DNA of 36,463 bases from Ruminococcaceae bacterium UBA3329 (lineage in GTDB: Bacteria; Bacillota; Clostridia; Oscillospirales; Acutalibacteraceae). Below the pieces are notes generated by a model. The model saw nothing but the letters and a program-made list of their open reading frames with translations, was not told the DNA's origin and made no database searches. Of this stretch, positions 1-8,090 are shown piece after piece (within the stretch, counting starts at the first letter, position 1; each line of letters opens with the position of its first letter). A program made the position numbers and the translations under genes. The DNA is taken from assembly GCA_002361875.1 (NCBI GenBank), contig DERX01000009.1:1-36463 (forward strand), written 5' to 3'.

Positions 1-59
1 GCACAAGAAAATTGTGATATAATATATCAATAAAATAGCATTTAGGAAATCAGAAATGA

Positions 60-194
60 AAACTTGATAAAACCGATATTACTGCTTTTCAGGCGTCCAA
101 AAGAACCGGTGTGCTGTATTGCAAATCAGTCGGCGAAAGAGTTATTATTTCGGGCAAAGCGGTTTTATATTCCGTTGCAGATATTTTACCGTAA
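60..194 (+). pseudogene. PhzF-family isomerase, C-terminal remnant
   Basis: The frame ending in the TAA at 192-194 encodes about 44 residues, including ITAFQASKRTGVLYC and VIISGKAVLYS. These resemble the conserved C-terminus of PhzF-like (diaminopimelate epimerase fold) proteins, where a QASKRGG..YC strand is followed by an ISGKA strand. An in-frame TGA at 57-59 closes the frame upstream, and the preceding 59 nt show no continuation in the other frames. Full PhzF proteins are roughly 260-300 residues, so only the tail remains. Family recognition is from memory of the motif. Confidence 0.55.
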
Positions 195-270
195 ATACAG
201 TTTATTATAACATTTTTGCGCTTTTACAACGCTATGTGCGGTTTTTGTTCTGCATAAAAATATAAAAATA

Positions 271-308
271 AAGCCAATCGGGACTTCCTATAAGGTCTCG
301 ATTGGTTT
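271..308 (+). terminator. Strong hairpin upstream of the MATE gene (terminator or attenuator)
   Basis: Arms at about 271-284 and 295-308 (core CCAATCG / CGATTGG) pair over about 14 bp with two G-U wobbles around a 10-nt loop. The downstream tract is TTTATAATATAT, only a weak U-run. It lies 22 nt before the GAGG ribosome binding site of the MATE gene. It could end transcription from upstream or act as a leader structure for the exporter. Confidence 0.5.
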
Positions 309-343
309 ATAATATATGTAAAATAAAAAAGAGGCATCTAAAA

Positions 344-1744
344 TTGAAAGGAAACTTAAAAAAACGAAAAATTGATATTTTACACGGTTCTATCGGGAAA
401 GGTCTGGTGCAATTCGCTATGCCTGTTGCGGCAACGGCAATCTTAGCACAATTATTTAATGCGGCGGATATTGCAGTAGTCGGCAATTTTACAGGTGATA
501 AAAGTACGGTTGCAGTTGCCGCGGTAGGGGCAAACAGTCCGATTATCGGTCTTATTGTCAATTTATTTATCGGCATTGCGCTCGGTGTTACTGTGGTAAT
601 TGCGAATTACATCGGATTCGGAGATAAAAAAGCTGTTCAAAAGACAGTTCATACAGCGATTCTTGTGGCAATTACAGGGGGTATATTATTATCGGTTATC
701 GGTGAAATAATAGCCTATCCGATACTTAAATCGGTAAATGTTCCTGAAGATGTGTTCCCGTTTGCACTGCTTTACCTGAGAATTTATTTTATCGGTATTC
801 CCGTAATTTTATTATACAACTTTGAGGCTGCAATATTTCGCAGTGTGGGAGAAACAAAAATTCCTTTGATTGCGCTTGCTTCTTCCGGTATTCTGAATGT
901 TATTTTAAATTTATTTTTTGTAGCTGTATTACACATGACAGTAGAAGGAGTTGCTACAGCAACAGTCGTCTCCAATGCTGTAAGCTCCTTGATTTTATAT
1001 TACAATTTAAGACGCACCAAAAGGGAAATCCATTTTGAACCAAAGCTTTTGAAAATTGATAAAATAAGCTTAAAACAGATTTTACGGATAGGCTTGCCCG
1101 CAGGTATTCAAAGTTCTGTATTTTCAATTTCAAATATTGTTATCCAATCGGCGATAAACAGTCTGGGAACAATAGTTATGGCGGCGTCAAGCGCGGCATT
1201 TAACATTGAGGTTATAAGCTATAATGTACTGAATTCATTCAGTCAGGCGTGCACAACATTTGTAGGGCAAAACTTCGGTGCAAGCGATTTTAAACGCTGC
1301 AAAAAGACATTAAAGTTCAGTTTGTTGGAGGGAAGTATTGCTCTCGGAACGGCTATTGTACTGATACTGTTTTTCGGAAAATCGCTTATTGCTGTTTTCG
1401 ACAGTAATCCCGATGTAGTTAAAATAGGATATGTCCGTTTGATGATTATTATGGTTTCTCATGCATTCACTTTGCTTTATGAGGTTATGTCGGGCTATCT
1501 TCGAGGCTTCGGCATTTCGCTTACCCCTGCAGCTTTAACGACGCTCGGTGTATGCGGTATTCGTATCGGGTGGATTAGATTTATTTTCCCCCACAGCCGA
1601 ACCTTTGAAACAATTATGATTGGATATCCTGTCAGCCTTGGTGTAACTGCCTTTATGCTTTTGATTGCGCTGATTTGCTACCGTCCGTCTTACCGATTTC
1701 GCAAAAAGGAACAGTTGAATATAAATAATAATAATAATACATAA
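344..1744 (+). CDS. MATE family efflux transporter
   Basis: Predicted 466-residue inner-membrane antiporter of the MATE (MOP superfamily) type, exporting drugs or metabolites against a Na+ or H+ gradient; the substrate cannot be told. The start is taken as TTG at 344 because GAGG at 331-334 sits 9 nt upstream; the earlier TTG at 302 lies inside a hairpin and lacks a ribosome binding site. The N-terminus (ILHGSIGKGLVQFAMPVAATAILAQLFNAAD) has the family's PI..G/P.....L.Q..Y..AD-like pattern, and there are about twelve hydrophobic segments in two halves, with the second half opening near ILRIGLPAGIQSS. The extreme C-terminus is a poly-Asn tail (NINNNNNT) from an AAT microsatellite. The ybaK-like gene follows after 50 nt and may share the transcript. 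Confidence 0.9.
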   Translation: MKGNLKKRKIDILHGSIGKGLVQFAMPVAATAILAQLFNAADIAVVGNFTGDKSTVAVAAVGANSPIIGLIVNLFIGIALGVTVVIANYIGFGDKKAVQKTVHTAILVAITGGILLSVIGEIIAYPILKSVNVPEDVFPFALLYLRIYFIGIPVILLYNFEAAIFRSVGETKIPLIALASSGILNVILNLFFVAVLHMTVEGVATATVVSNAVSSLILYYNLRRTKREIHFEPKLLKIDKISLKQILRIGLPAGIQSSVFSISNIVIQSAINSLGTIVMAASSAAFNIEVISYNVLNSFSQACTTFVGQNFGASDFKRCKKTLKFSLLEGSIALGTAIVLILFFGKSLIAVFDSNPDVVKIGYVRLMIIMVSHAFTLLYEVMSGYLRGFGISLTPAALTTLGVCGIRIGWIRFIFPHSRTFETIMIGYPVSLGVTAFMLLIALICYRPSYRFRKKEQLNINNNNNT

Positions 1745-1794
1745 TATAGGCATTAAGAGATACAGAAATGAAAAAATTGATATGAGGTAATAGT

Positions 1795-2274
1795 GTGAAA
1801 AAAGCTAATGAAAAGACAAATGTAATGAGAATATTAGACCAAAATAAAGTAAACTACAAAACTCACTTTTATTATGAAACCGATGCCGTGAGCGGAACGG
1901 AGGTTGCAGATGCTTTGAACGAAAATCCTGACCAGGTGTTCAAGACTCTTGTAACGGTGGGAGCGACTAAAAATTATTATGTTTTTTTAGTTCCCGTCAG
2001 CAAAGAATTAGATTTAAAAAAGTGCGCAAAAGCGGTAAACGAAAAAAGTATTGAAATGATTAAATCAAAGGATTTACTGCCGCTTACCGGCTACATTCAC
2101 GGCGGCTGTTCTCCTATCGGTATGAAAAAACGCTTCAAAACCGTAATTGACAGTTCGGCAGAGAATTTTGATACAATTCTTTTCAGCGGCGGAAAAATCG
2201 GCTATCAGGTGGAGCTGACACTAAATGATTTGAGCAAAATTATTCAGTATGAATTAAAGGATATAAGCAAATAG
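1795..2274 (+). CDS. ybaK: YbaK/EbsC-type Cys-tRNA(Pro) deacylase
   Basis: This 159-residue protein matches the usual length of the YbaK/ProX editing family, which in trans hydrolyses Cys mischarged on tRNA-Pro. Visible family features are VFKTLVT with the conserved lysine near residue 44, the GGCSPIGMK loop in the second half, and the terminal strand GGKIGYQVELTLNDL. The start is GTG at 1795, with GAGG 7 nt upstream. It probably rides on the transcript of the MATE gene, ending at the hairpin at 2303. Activity on Cys-tRNA is inferred from family membership; some relatives edit other aminoacyl-tRNAs. Confidence 0.88.
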   Translation: MKKANEKTNVMRILDQNKVNYKTHFYYETDAVSGTEVADALNENPDQVFKTLVTVGATKNYYVFLVPVSKELDLKKCAKAVNEKSIEMIKSKDLLPLTGYIHGGCSPIGMKKRFKTVIDSSAENFDTILFSGGKIGYQVELTLNDLSKIIQYELKDISK

Positions 2275-2302
2275 CGATATGGATTTATGAGTCAAAAAAT
2301 GA

Positions 2303-2340
2303 AGGCAGAAACGGTTGGGCGCCGCTCCTGCCTAATTTTA
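2303..2340. terminator. Terminator between convergent genes
   Basis: Arms AGGCAG (2303-2308) and CTGCCT (2328-2333), with an inner CGG/CCG pair, are followed by TAATTTTAATTT. It sits 29 nt after the ybaK-like stop and 20 nt beyond the stop of the convergent gene, so it may serve both, although the U-rich side favours the + strand. Confidence 0.6.
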
Positions 2341-2352
2341 ATTTATGACTGT

Positions 2353-3048
2353 TTATTGTTTTTTACACGCCGAAACGAAGAATGAGAAGATTTTTCTTTG
2401 CTCGGCACTTTTTTTGCTCATATGCTCGGGGTGCCATTGCACACCTACACAAAACGGGTGGTTTTGAAGTTCAATAGCCTCAACAAATCCGTCCTCACTT
2501 TCAGCCGCAGTCCGAAATCCGTCTCCGACCATATTGATTGCCTGATGATGCATACTGTTCACATTTATCTTTTCAGTCTGCAAAATACTGTAAAGAACCG
2601 AATTTTTGTCAATTGAAACGCAGTGTATACTCCCTGCCCTCGAAAAAAAGTCCATATGCTTGCATTTTTGCACATCTTTTATATCCTGAAAAAGAGTTCC
2701 GCCTTTACAAACATTTATAAGCTGAAATCCTCGGCAAATCGCCAGAATCGGCTTATTGGTTTTCAAAAATTCCCGAAAAATAACAGGCTCTGCGTTATCT
2801 CTTATTTCATTCGGCGTGCCGCACTTTTCGCTCTTTTCTTCGCCGTACATTTTAGGGTTAATATCCGCCCCGCCCGGTAAAAGCAAGCCGTCGCAGGAAA
2901 GTGCCTCGGCTACTGCTTTTTCTATATCTTCAAGCTCTATCCATTTTACATCTGCCCCTGCCCTTTCAAGACTTTTTTGATATTTGCTTTTCATATATTT
3001 TCTGAATAAATCGTTTCCCATTTGAGGTATAGCAATAACGGGCTTCAT
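2353..3048 (-). CDS. Gamma-glutamyl-gamma-aminobutyrate hydrolase family protein (peptidase C26)
   Basis: Class I glutamine-amidotransferase fold hydrolase of 231 residues, as in PuuD and related enzymes that cleave gamma-glutamyl amide bonds. The nucleophile is Cys105 in LAICRGFQLIN; the catalytic His/Glu are His206 and Glu208 in GVQWHPE; LLLPGGADINP supplies the oxyanion strand. The start is ATG at 3048 because GGAG lies 7 nt upstream; a longer in-frame extension to 3108 runs through the promoter region. It diverges from the C-S lyase gene with intertwined promoters, which suggests joint control. The true substrate is unknown: gamma-glutamyl-GABA, folate polyglutamate or gamma-glutamyl-cysteine derivatives are all possible. 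Confidence 0.87.
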   Translation of the reverse strand: MKPVIAIPQMGNDLFRKYMKSKYQKSLERAGADVKWIELEDIEKAVAEALSCDGLLLPGGADINPKMYGEEKSEKCGTPNEIRDNAEPVIFREFLKTNKPILAICRGFQLINVCKGGTLFQDIKDVQKCKHMDFFSRAGSIHCVSIDKNSVLYSILQTEKINVNSMHHQAINMVGDGFRTAAESEDGFVEAIELQNHPFCVGVQWHPEHMSKKSAEQRKIFSFFVSACKKQ

Positions 3049-3079
3049 AATGTCACTCCAAGCATTTTTCTCTATTAGC

Positions 3080-3124
3080 ATCTTAACAAAAAACATTGAC
3101 AATGTCAATAATGAGTGATACTAT
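3080..3124. promoter_or_regulatory. Divergent promoters with overlapping palindromic -35 boxes
   Basis: On the + strand TTGACA (3096-3101), a 17-nt spacer and TACTAT (3119-3124) face the C-S lyase. On the - strand TTGACA (3108-3103), a 17-nt spacer and TAAGAT (3085-3080) face the gamma-glutamyl hydrolase. The two -35 boxes form the palindrome ATTGACAATGTCAAT (3095-3109). One protein bound there could block both promoters. Box positions are seen directly; function is inferred. Confidence 0.7.
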
Positions 3125-3197
3125 TTAATTGTTAAATAAAAGGCAAAGTACTCATTTTTCAGACGCTTTGTCTTTAATTTTTTAGGGGGTGTTTTTT

Positions 3198-4979
3198 ATG
3201 AAATACGATTTTACAAGTGTTCCCGACCGTTCAAAATGCGGCTCAAGCAAATGGAACAGCGCAAAAAATGCATCTGTCGAAAATGTGCCGTTATCTGTGG
3301 CGGATATGGAATTTTACACAGCTCCGCCTATCAAAGAGGCTATTAAAAAATTAGCCGATACGGCTATCCTCGGCTATACGCAGGCAACGGACGAATATTA
3401 CGACGCTGTTTGCGGCTGGATGAAACGCAGGCATAATTTTGATGTGAAAAGAGAATGGATAATCAACACTCCCGGTGTTGTTGACGCACTCGCCGTTCTT
3501 GTTGACGCAGTTACAAAGCCCGGTGAGGCAGTTATTATTCTTACACCTGTTTATTATCCGTTTGATATGGCGGTTGTTGCAAAGGGCAGAAGAATAATTT
3601 ACAGCACGCTTAAAAATACTGACGGGCATTATGAAATCGATTATAACGATTTAAGAAAAAAAGCGTCAATGCCGAAAGCCAAAGCGTTGCTTTTCTGCAA
3701 CCCTCACAACCCCGTGGGCAGAGTTTGGACAAAAGACGAGCTGAAAAAGGTTGCCGACATTTGCTGTGACAACGGTGTTTTCATTATTGACGATGAAATT
3801 CATCACGATTTGATTATGCCCGGGTACGAGCATACGGTTATGGCAACTGTCAGCGAACGGGTTAAAGAAAATATTGCGGTTTGCACCGCTCCGAGCAAAA
3901 CCTTTAATATTGCAGGTCTTCAAGGCTCCAACATTGTTATTCCGAATAAAATTGTCCGCACAAAGGCAAAGGCGTGCAGTCTGCTTAATATGCAGATGAA
4001 TCTTAACATTGTCGCATACACTGCTTGCACAGCCGCTTACAATGAGTGCGAGGAATGGCTCGACGAATTGATAACCGTTATTGACTCCAACGCAAAATAT
4101 GTTGAAAGCTTTATGGCAGAGAATTTTCCCGAAATTAAAGTTTCACCCCTTGAGGGAACATATCTTATGTGGCTTGATATGAGAGAACTCGGAATGACGC
4201 ATATTGAGCTTAGAAAAATGCTTGAAAATGCAAATCTTTACCTTGACAACGGCGAGGTATTCGGCGAGAGCGGAAGAGGCTTTCAGCGCATAAATCTTGC
4301 CTGTGCAAGAGGAACTCTTGAAAAAGCAATGGGTAGATTTAAAGAGGCTGTTGAAAAGGTTCGAAATGAATGGGAAGCCAACGGCAAGCCTTATCACAAA
4401 ACGCTTACCGTCGGCACAAAGCTCGAAGAATTTATTTACAACTCTTCGAGGGGAGTATGCCAAAATCTTGAAGGCTTAATTCAAAAGCCGACGTTAATTG
4501 TTTTCACACGCTACTATGAATGTGAAATATGCCGTGCAATTTTGGCGATGCTCACTGCGGCATACCCCGTACTTAAAATCAAGGGATATGATGTTAAGGT
4601 TGTTCTTCAGTCGAGCCTTGAAACAGTTACCAAGAACTCAAAGAAATATCCGTTTGAGCTGATTGCTGACCCCGATAAAATTCTTTACGATAAATACAAT
4701 GTATTTGAGGCGGACGGAGTTGTGCCGATGCTTGCAGGCGACAAGCTTTATGAAACCTTTGTAGGGAAAAATGTTAAAAAGCTGTTGAATACTGATATGG
4801 TAAATTCAATTGCGTCTGCACTTGACAGCGACGGTGATGCAAATGATGACGGACCTCGCCAAATGCAGCTTTCGGCCTTTATTGCGGTTGATAAAAATAT
4901 GAATGTTACATATTCACATTACTGTAAAACTATTGCAGATTTCCCAAGTTCAAAGGAACTGCTGTTTAATTTAAAATAA
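3198..4979 (+). CDS. PatB/MalY-type cystathionine beta-lyase fused to a peroxiredoxin-like thioredoxin-fold domain
   Basis: The 593-residue protein has two parts. Residues 1 to about 390 are a fold-type I PLP aminotransferase-like C-S lyase of the PatB/MalY group, normally about 390 residues long. It carries LSVADMEFYTAPPI near the N-terminus, CNPHNPVGRVW, IIDDEIHHDL and the PLP lysine Lys234 in APSKTFNIAGLQGSN. Such enzymes split cystathionine, cystine or Cys conjugates to pyruvate, ammonia and a thiol or sulfide. Residues about 400-593 are an added thioredoxin-fold domain resembling AhpC/TSA peroxiredoxin-like proteins: strand TLIVFTRYYECEIC with a CxxC pair at Cys442/Cys445, then LIADPDKILYDKY. 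The start is ATG at 3198 with AGGGGG 8 nt upstream. It is followed after 18 nt by an amino acid permease. The fusion is unbroken by any stop. The redox role of the second domain is inference. Confidence 0.85.
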   Translation: MKYDFTSVPDRSKCGSSKWNSAKNASVENVPLSVADMEFYTAPPIKEAIKKLADTAILGYTQATDEYYDAVCGWMKRRHNFDVKREWIINTPGVVDALAVLVDAVTKPGEAVIILTPVYYPFDMAVVAKGRRIIYSTLKNTDGHYEIDYNDLRKKASMPKAKALLFCNPHNPVGRVWTKDELKKVADICCDNGVFIIDDEIHHDLIMPGYEHTVMATVSERVKENIAVCTAPSKTFNIAGLQGSNIVIPNKIVRTKAKACSLLNMQMNLNIVAYTACTAAYNECEEWLDELITVIDSNAKYVESFMAENFPEIKVSPLEGTYLMWLDMRELGMTHIELRKMLENANLYLDNGEVFGESGRGFQRINLACARGTLEKAMGRFKEAVEKVRNEWEANGKPYHKTLTVGTKLEEFIYNSSRGVCQNLEGLIQKPTLIVFTRYYECEICRAILAMLTAAYPVLKIKGYDVKVVLQSSLETVTKNSKKYPFELIADPDKILYDKYNVFEADGVVPMLAGDKLYETFVGKNVKKLLNTDMVNSIASALDSDGDANDDGPRQMQLSAFIAVDKNMNVTYSHYCKTIADFPSSKELLFNLK

Positions 4980-4997
4980 TAAAACGGAGGAAGATTT

Positions 4998-6368
4998 ATG
5001 GCAGAAACAAAAAATAAAAAGAAACTGGGCGTAATAGAGCTTATGTGTTACGGAATCGGCAACTGCGTAGGCTCGGGCATATTTGTTTCAATGGGCAGCG
5101 GCATCGGCTTCACAGGCCGTTCAATCCCGTTAGCGCTTATTGCCGCCTGTGCAGTAGTTCTTTTTGCATACGCTTACAAGACCATTATGGCAGGTATGTT
5201 CGTTCTGCCCGGCGGAAATTACAGCCAGCAGGCGCTTCTTCAGCCGCCGCTCTTAGTCGGCGTTTCGGCTATTTCCACGGTTTTCACAGGACTCGCCTTT
5301 GCTATGTACGCACTGTCGATAGTTGAATATGCGTCAACGGTCTTTCCGCAAATTACGCCTTACGGCAAATGGATTGCAGTTGCAATAATTACGGTATTCT
5401 TTATTACAACCTTCTTCGGCGGAAAGTTTATGGGTAAATTTAACCTTATTCTTGTCGCCGTACTTATAGTTTCACTTTTTGTATATGTAATTGTCGGACT
5501 TCCGCAGGTTGACTTTTCAACGGCAAATCCTTTAAGCAGCGGGTACTTTAAGAACGGACCGACAGGGTTTATAATGGCGGTTGCAATGATGAGCTTTGCC
5601 TGTCAAGGCGCGACAATGCCCATTGCAATGACGGCTGATGCCAAAAATCCGAAGCGCAGTCTTCCGAAGGCTATTTTACTTGCCTCTTTCGTTGTAATGG
5701 TAATTTATTGCCTTATCGGTATTGTTTCCGTCGGCATTCTCCCTGTAGAGCAGGTTGCGGACAAAAGCCTCGGCGTTGTTGCTAAAGAGATTTTCCCGTA
5801 CGGCGTTTTCGTTGTATTTATTATCGGCGGCGCTTGCTTTGCAATTGCAACATCGCTTTACGGCGCAATTGCGAGCGTTCAGCACCCGCTTATGGCAACG
5901 ATTGAGGACGGCTGGCTGCCTGCATTTCTCGGCAAGAAAAATAAAAAGGGTTATCCGTGGGTAATGATGCTTGTACTCTATGTTATTGCGATAGTTCCGA
6001 TTTTTGTTAATGTCGGCTTGCAGGATTTAATTTCGCTTATGATGATTCCCGTTATGGTGCTTAACCTTATAAACAATGTTTTGATGTTTAAGCTTGTTAA
6101 AAAATATCCCGACGCATGGAATAAGAGCTTTTTCCATATGCCTAAATGGGCATTTACGGTGACAATGGCTTTGGCGATTATATGTGATTTGCTGATAAGC
6201 ATTGCTCTGTTTACAACTATGAAATCAGGCGACCAATATATGATTATAATTATGCTTGCCGTGCTTTTCGGGTACAGCTTTTACAGAATTAAGAGCGGTA
6301 AGGTTAACCTCAGCGACCTTGAAAGAGCAAGAGCAGAAGCTGAAGCAGACGCTGAAAAAAGCGTATAA
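4998..6368 (+). CDS. APC-superfamily amino acid permease
   Basis: A 456-residue polytopic membrane protein with about twelve hydrophobic segments. The first segment bears the family's glycine-rich substrate-binding stretch (GIGNCVGSGIFVSMG), and segment 6 carries SFACQGATMPIAMTAD followed by NPKRSLPKAI. The C-terminus is a short charged tail rich in Glu/Ala. The ATG is preceded by GGAGG 7 nt upstream. It lies 18 nt after the C-S lyase fusion, so the two are probably cotranscribed, and the permease most likely imports a substrate or exports a product of that enzyme, for example cystine, cystathionine or another sulfur amino acid. Specificity cannot be read from the sequence. Confidence 0.87.
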   Translation: MAETKNKKKLGVIELMCYGIGNCVGSGIFVSMGSGIGFTGRSIPLALIAACAVVLFAYAYKTIMAGMFVLPGGNYSQQALLQPPLLVGVSAISTVFTGLAFAMYALSIVEYASTVFPQITPYGKWIAVAIITVFFITTFFGGKFMGKFNLILVAVLIVSLFVYVIVGLPQVDFSTANPLSSGYFKNGPTGFIMAVAMMSFACQGATMPIAMTADAKNPKRSLPKAILLASFVVMVIYCLIGIVSVGILPVEQVADKSLGVVAKEIFPYGVFVVFIIGGACFAIATSLYGAIASVQHPLMATIEDGWLPAFLGKKNKKGYPWVMMLVLYVIAIVPIFVNVGLQDLISLMMIPVMVLNLINNVLMFKLVKKYPDAWNKSFFHMPKWAFTVTMALAIICDLLISIALFTTMKSGDQYMIIIMLAVLFGYSFYRIKSGKVNLSDLERARAEAEADAEKSV

Positions 6369-6382
6369 TTAAAAAGCAGTAA

Positions 6383-6550
6383 ATAAAGATTCTTTTCTTT
6401 TGCGATAAAATTAAACTTTCTGCCGCAAATCTTACAAAATTTCAGTTAACACTTTCCGAGGTTGATTTTAAATACGGCATTTACAAATACACTTATGAAA
6501 TAAACGCTGTAACGGGTAAAATTATTAAATCTGGAAAGGAAATATTTTAG
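6383..6550 (+). pseudogene. PepSY-domain remnant
   Basis: The frame from 6383 to the TAG at 6548-6550 gives about 55 residues ending YKYTYEINAVTGKIIKSGKE. This is the hallmark end of a PepSY domain (aromatic-rich strand, then D/NA.TGKI). There is no start codon or ribosome binding site, the frame is closed upstream by TAA at 6380-6382, and the expected second strand pair is missing, so an internal deletion is likely. Intact homologues are usually secreted or membrane proteins with two or more PepSY units. Confidence 0.55.
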
Positions 6551-6574
6551 CCGTATGAAAACACACCGGTTTTT

Positions 6575-6605
6575 TCCCACCGTTAATTGGGCGGTGGGAT
6601 TTTTT
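6575..6605 (+). terminator. Rho-independent terminator
   Basis: Arms TCCCACCG (6575-6582) and CGGTGGGA (6592-6599) enclose a 9-nt loop and are followed by six T residues. It ends the C-S lyase/permease transcript beyond the PepSY remnant and insulates purA. Confidence 0.85.
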
Positions 6606-6663
6606 CCTGTTAAATCGACTGTATCCGCATAATATCTTATATTACTTTTTTATTCTCTTTTCA

Positions 6664-6692
6664 TTGACAAGTGTTTATGAAAAATATATAAT
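6664..6692 (+). promoter_or_regulatory. Consensus sigma-A promoter of purA
   Basis: TTGACA at 6664-6669 and TATAAT at 6687-6692 with a 17-nt spacer, a perfect vegetative promoter. The start of transcription would fall near 6699, giving a leader of about 90 nt before the purA ATG. Confidence 0.88.
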
Positions 6693-6698
6693 ATTTAA

Positions 6699-6772
6699 GT
6701 TAAGGGGAATAGAACACCGCTGTGTTCGGTTCTCCTCGGCTTAATATTTTATTAAAGCGAATTTCGCTTTTT
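6699..6772 (+). promoter_or_regulatory. Structured purA 5' leader (two hairpins)
   Basis: Hairpin 1 spans 6700-6744: outer TTAAG/CTTAA, a middle G-rich/C-rich helix with a wobble, and a perfect apical GAACAC-CGCT-GTGTTC. Hairpin 2 is AAAGCGA-ATT-TCGCTTT (6754-6770) followed by TT, and ends just before the AAGGAG ribosome binding site. Hairpin 2 resembles a short terminator. No known purine, PRPP or ZMP riboswitch core was recognised, so attenuation or mRNA stabilisation is only a possibility. Confidence 0.55.
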
Positions 6773-6791
6773 AAAAGGAGAAAACTGACTT

Positions 6792-8066
6792 ATGGTTAAA
6801 GCTATTGTCGGCGCTAACTGGGGCGACGAAGGAAAAGGCAAAATCACCGATATGCTTGCAAGCGAGGCAGATATTGTCATTCGCTTTCAAGGTGGCGCAA
6901 ACGCAGGTCACACAATTATTAACGACAAAGGCCGTTTTGCTTTTCACCTAATGCCAAGCGGTGTTTGCTACGATCATACCACCTGTATTATCGGCAACGG
7001 CGTTGCGCTTGATATCGATAAATTTTTCAAAGAGCTTGACGATGTGCGCAAGGCAGGTCTTAATCCGAAGCTTTTGGTGTCGGACCGTGTGCAGATTTTA
7101 ATGCCCTATCACATTCTTCTCGACGAATATGAGGAAGAGCGTTTGGGCAAAAATGCATTCGGCTCAACAAAAAGCGGTATTGCACCGTTTTTCTCGGACA
7201 AATATGCCAAAATCGGTATTCAGTTAAACGAGCTTTTCGACGAAGAAACTCTTAAAGCAAAGATAAAGAATATATGCACTCTTAAAAATCTTACTTTAGA
7301 GCATGTTTATCACAAACCGCTTTTGTCTGAAGAAGAGCTTTATAACACTTGTATGGAATATAAAGAAAAAATCGCTCCGTATGTTTGCGACACGCACAAA
7401 TATTTGCACGACGCAATAAAGAACGGCAAAAATATTCTTCTTGAAGGTCAGCTCGGCACGCTTAAAGACCCCGATTTCGGAATTTACCCCATGGTTACCT
7501 CCTCTTCGACACTTGCAGGCTACGGCGCAGTGGGAGCAGGTATTCCACCTCATGAGATAAAGGAAATTGTCGTTGTTACAAAGGCTTATTCTTCAGCAGT
7601 CGGTGCCGGTGAATTTGTATCGGAAATTCTTGACGAAGAAGAGGCACAGGAGCTTCGTGTTCACGGCGGTGACAAAGGCGAATTCGGCGCAACAACAGGG
7701 AGACCCAGAAGAGTCGGCTGGTTTGACTGCGTTGCAACACGCTACGGAATTGAATGTCAGGGCGCTACAAAGGTTGTTATGACCGCTATTGACTGTCTTT
7801 CATATTTAGACGAGATTAAGGTTTGTGTGGCTTACGAGCTTGACGGCGAAATTATTAAGGATTTCCCGACTACTCCGGACCTTAAACATTGCAAGCCCGT
7901 TCTTAAAACACTTAAGGGCTGGAAATGCAATATAAAAGGAATTAAGGATTATAACGCTCTTCCCGCCGAAGCAAAGGCTTATGTTGAATTTATTGAAAAT
8001 GAGCTTGGGCAGAAGATTGATATGGTATCAAACGGCCCTGAAAGAGAAGCTATTATTTACAGATAA
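6792..8066 (+). CDS. purA: Adenylosuccinate synthetase
   Basis: The 424-residue cytosolic enzyme joins IMP and aspartate with GTP to make adenylosuccinate, the first step from IMP to AMP. The P-loop-like GDEGKGK lies at residues 11-17, followed by GGANAGHT with the catalytic histidine. GEFGATTGRPRRVGWFD is the substrate-loop signature and SNGPER the C-terminal nucleotide-binding motif. Length is typical. The ATG at 6792 follows AAGGAG by about 11 nt. It has its own consensus promoter and structured leader, and a LemA-like gene follows after 24 nt, probably on the same transcript. Confidence 0.97.
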   Translation: MVKAIVGANWGDEGKGKITDMLASEADIVIRFQGGANAGHTIINDKGRFAFHLMPSGVCYDHTTCIIGNGVALDIDKFFKELDDVRKAGLNPKLLVSDRVQILMPYHILLDEYEEERLGKNAFGSTKSGIAPFFSDKYAKIGIQLNELFDEETLKAKIKNICTLKNLTLEHVYHKPLLSEEELYNTCMEYKEKIAPYVCDTHKYLHDAIKNGKNILLEGQLGTLKDPDFGIYPMVTSSSTLAGYGAVGAGIPPHEIKEIVVVTKAYSSAVGAGEFVSEILDEEEAQELRVHGGDKGEFGATTGRPRRVGWFDCVATRYGIECQGATKVVMTAIDCLSYLDEIKVCVAYELDGEIIKDFPTTPDLKHCKPVLKTLKGWKCNIKGIKDYNALPAEAKAYVEFIENELGQKIDMVSNGPEREAIIYR

Positions 8067-8090
8067 ACCGCATACTGGAGAAGATGTTAA

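Noticed and set aside
302..343. Longer N-terminus of the MATE protein from TTG at 302
   Set aside because: The extension lies partly in the hairpin at 271-308 and has no ribosome binding site, while TTG at 344 has GAGG at proper spacing.
6699..6772. Known purine riboswitch in the purA leader
   Set aside because: The conserved three-way-junction core and loop-loop motif of the purine riboswitch are not present.
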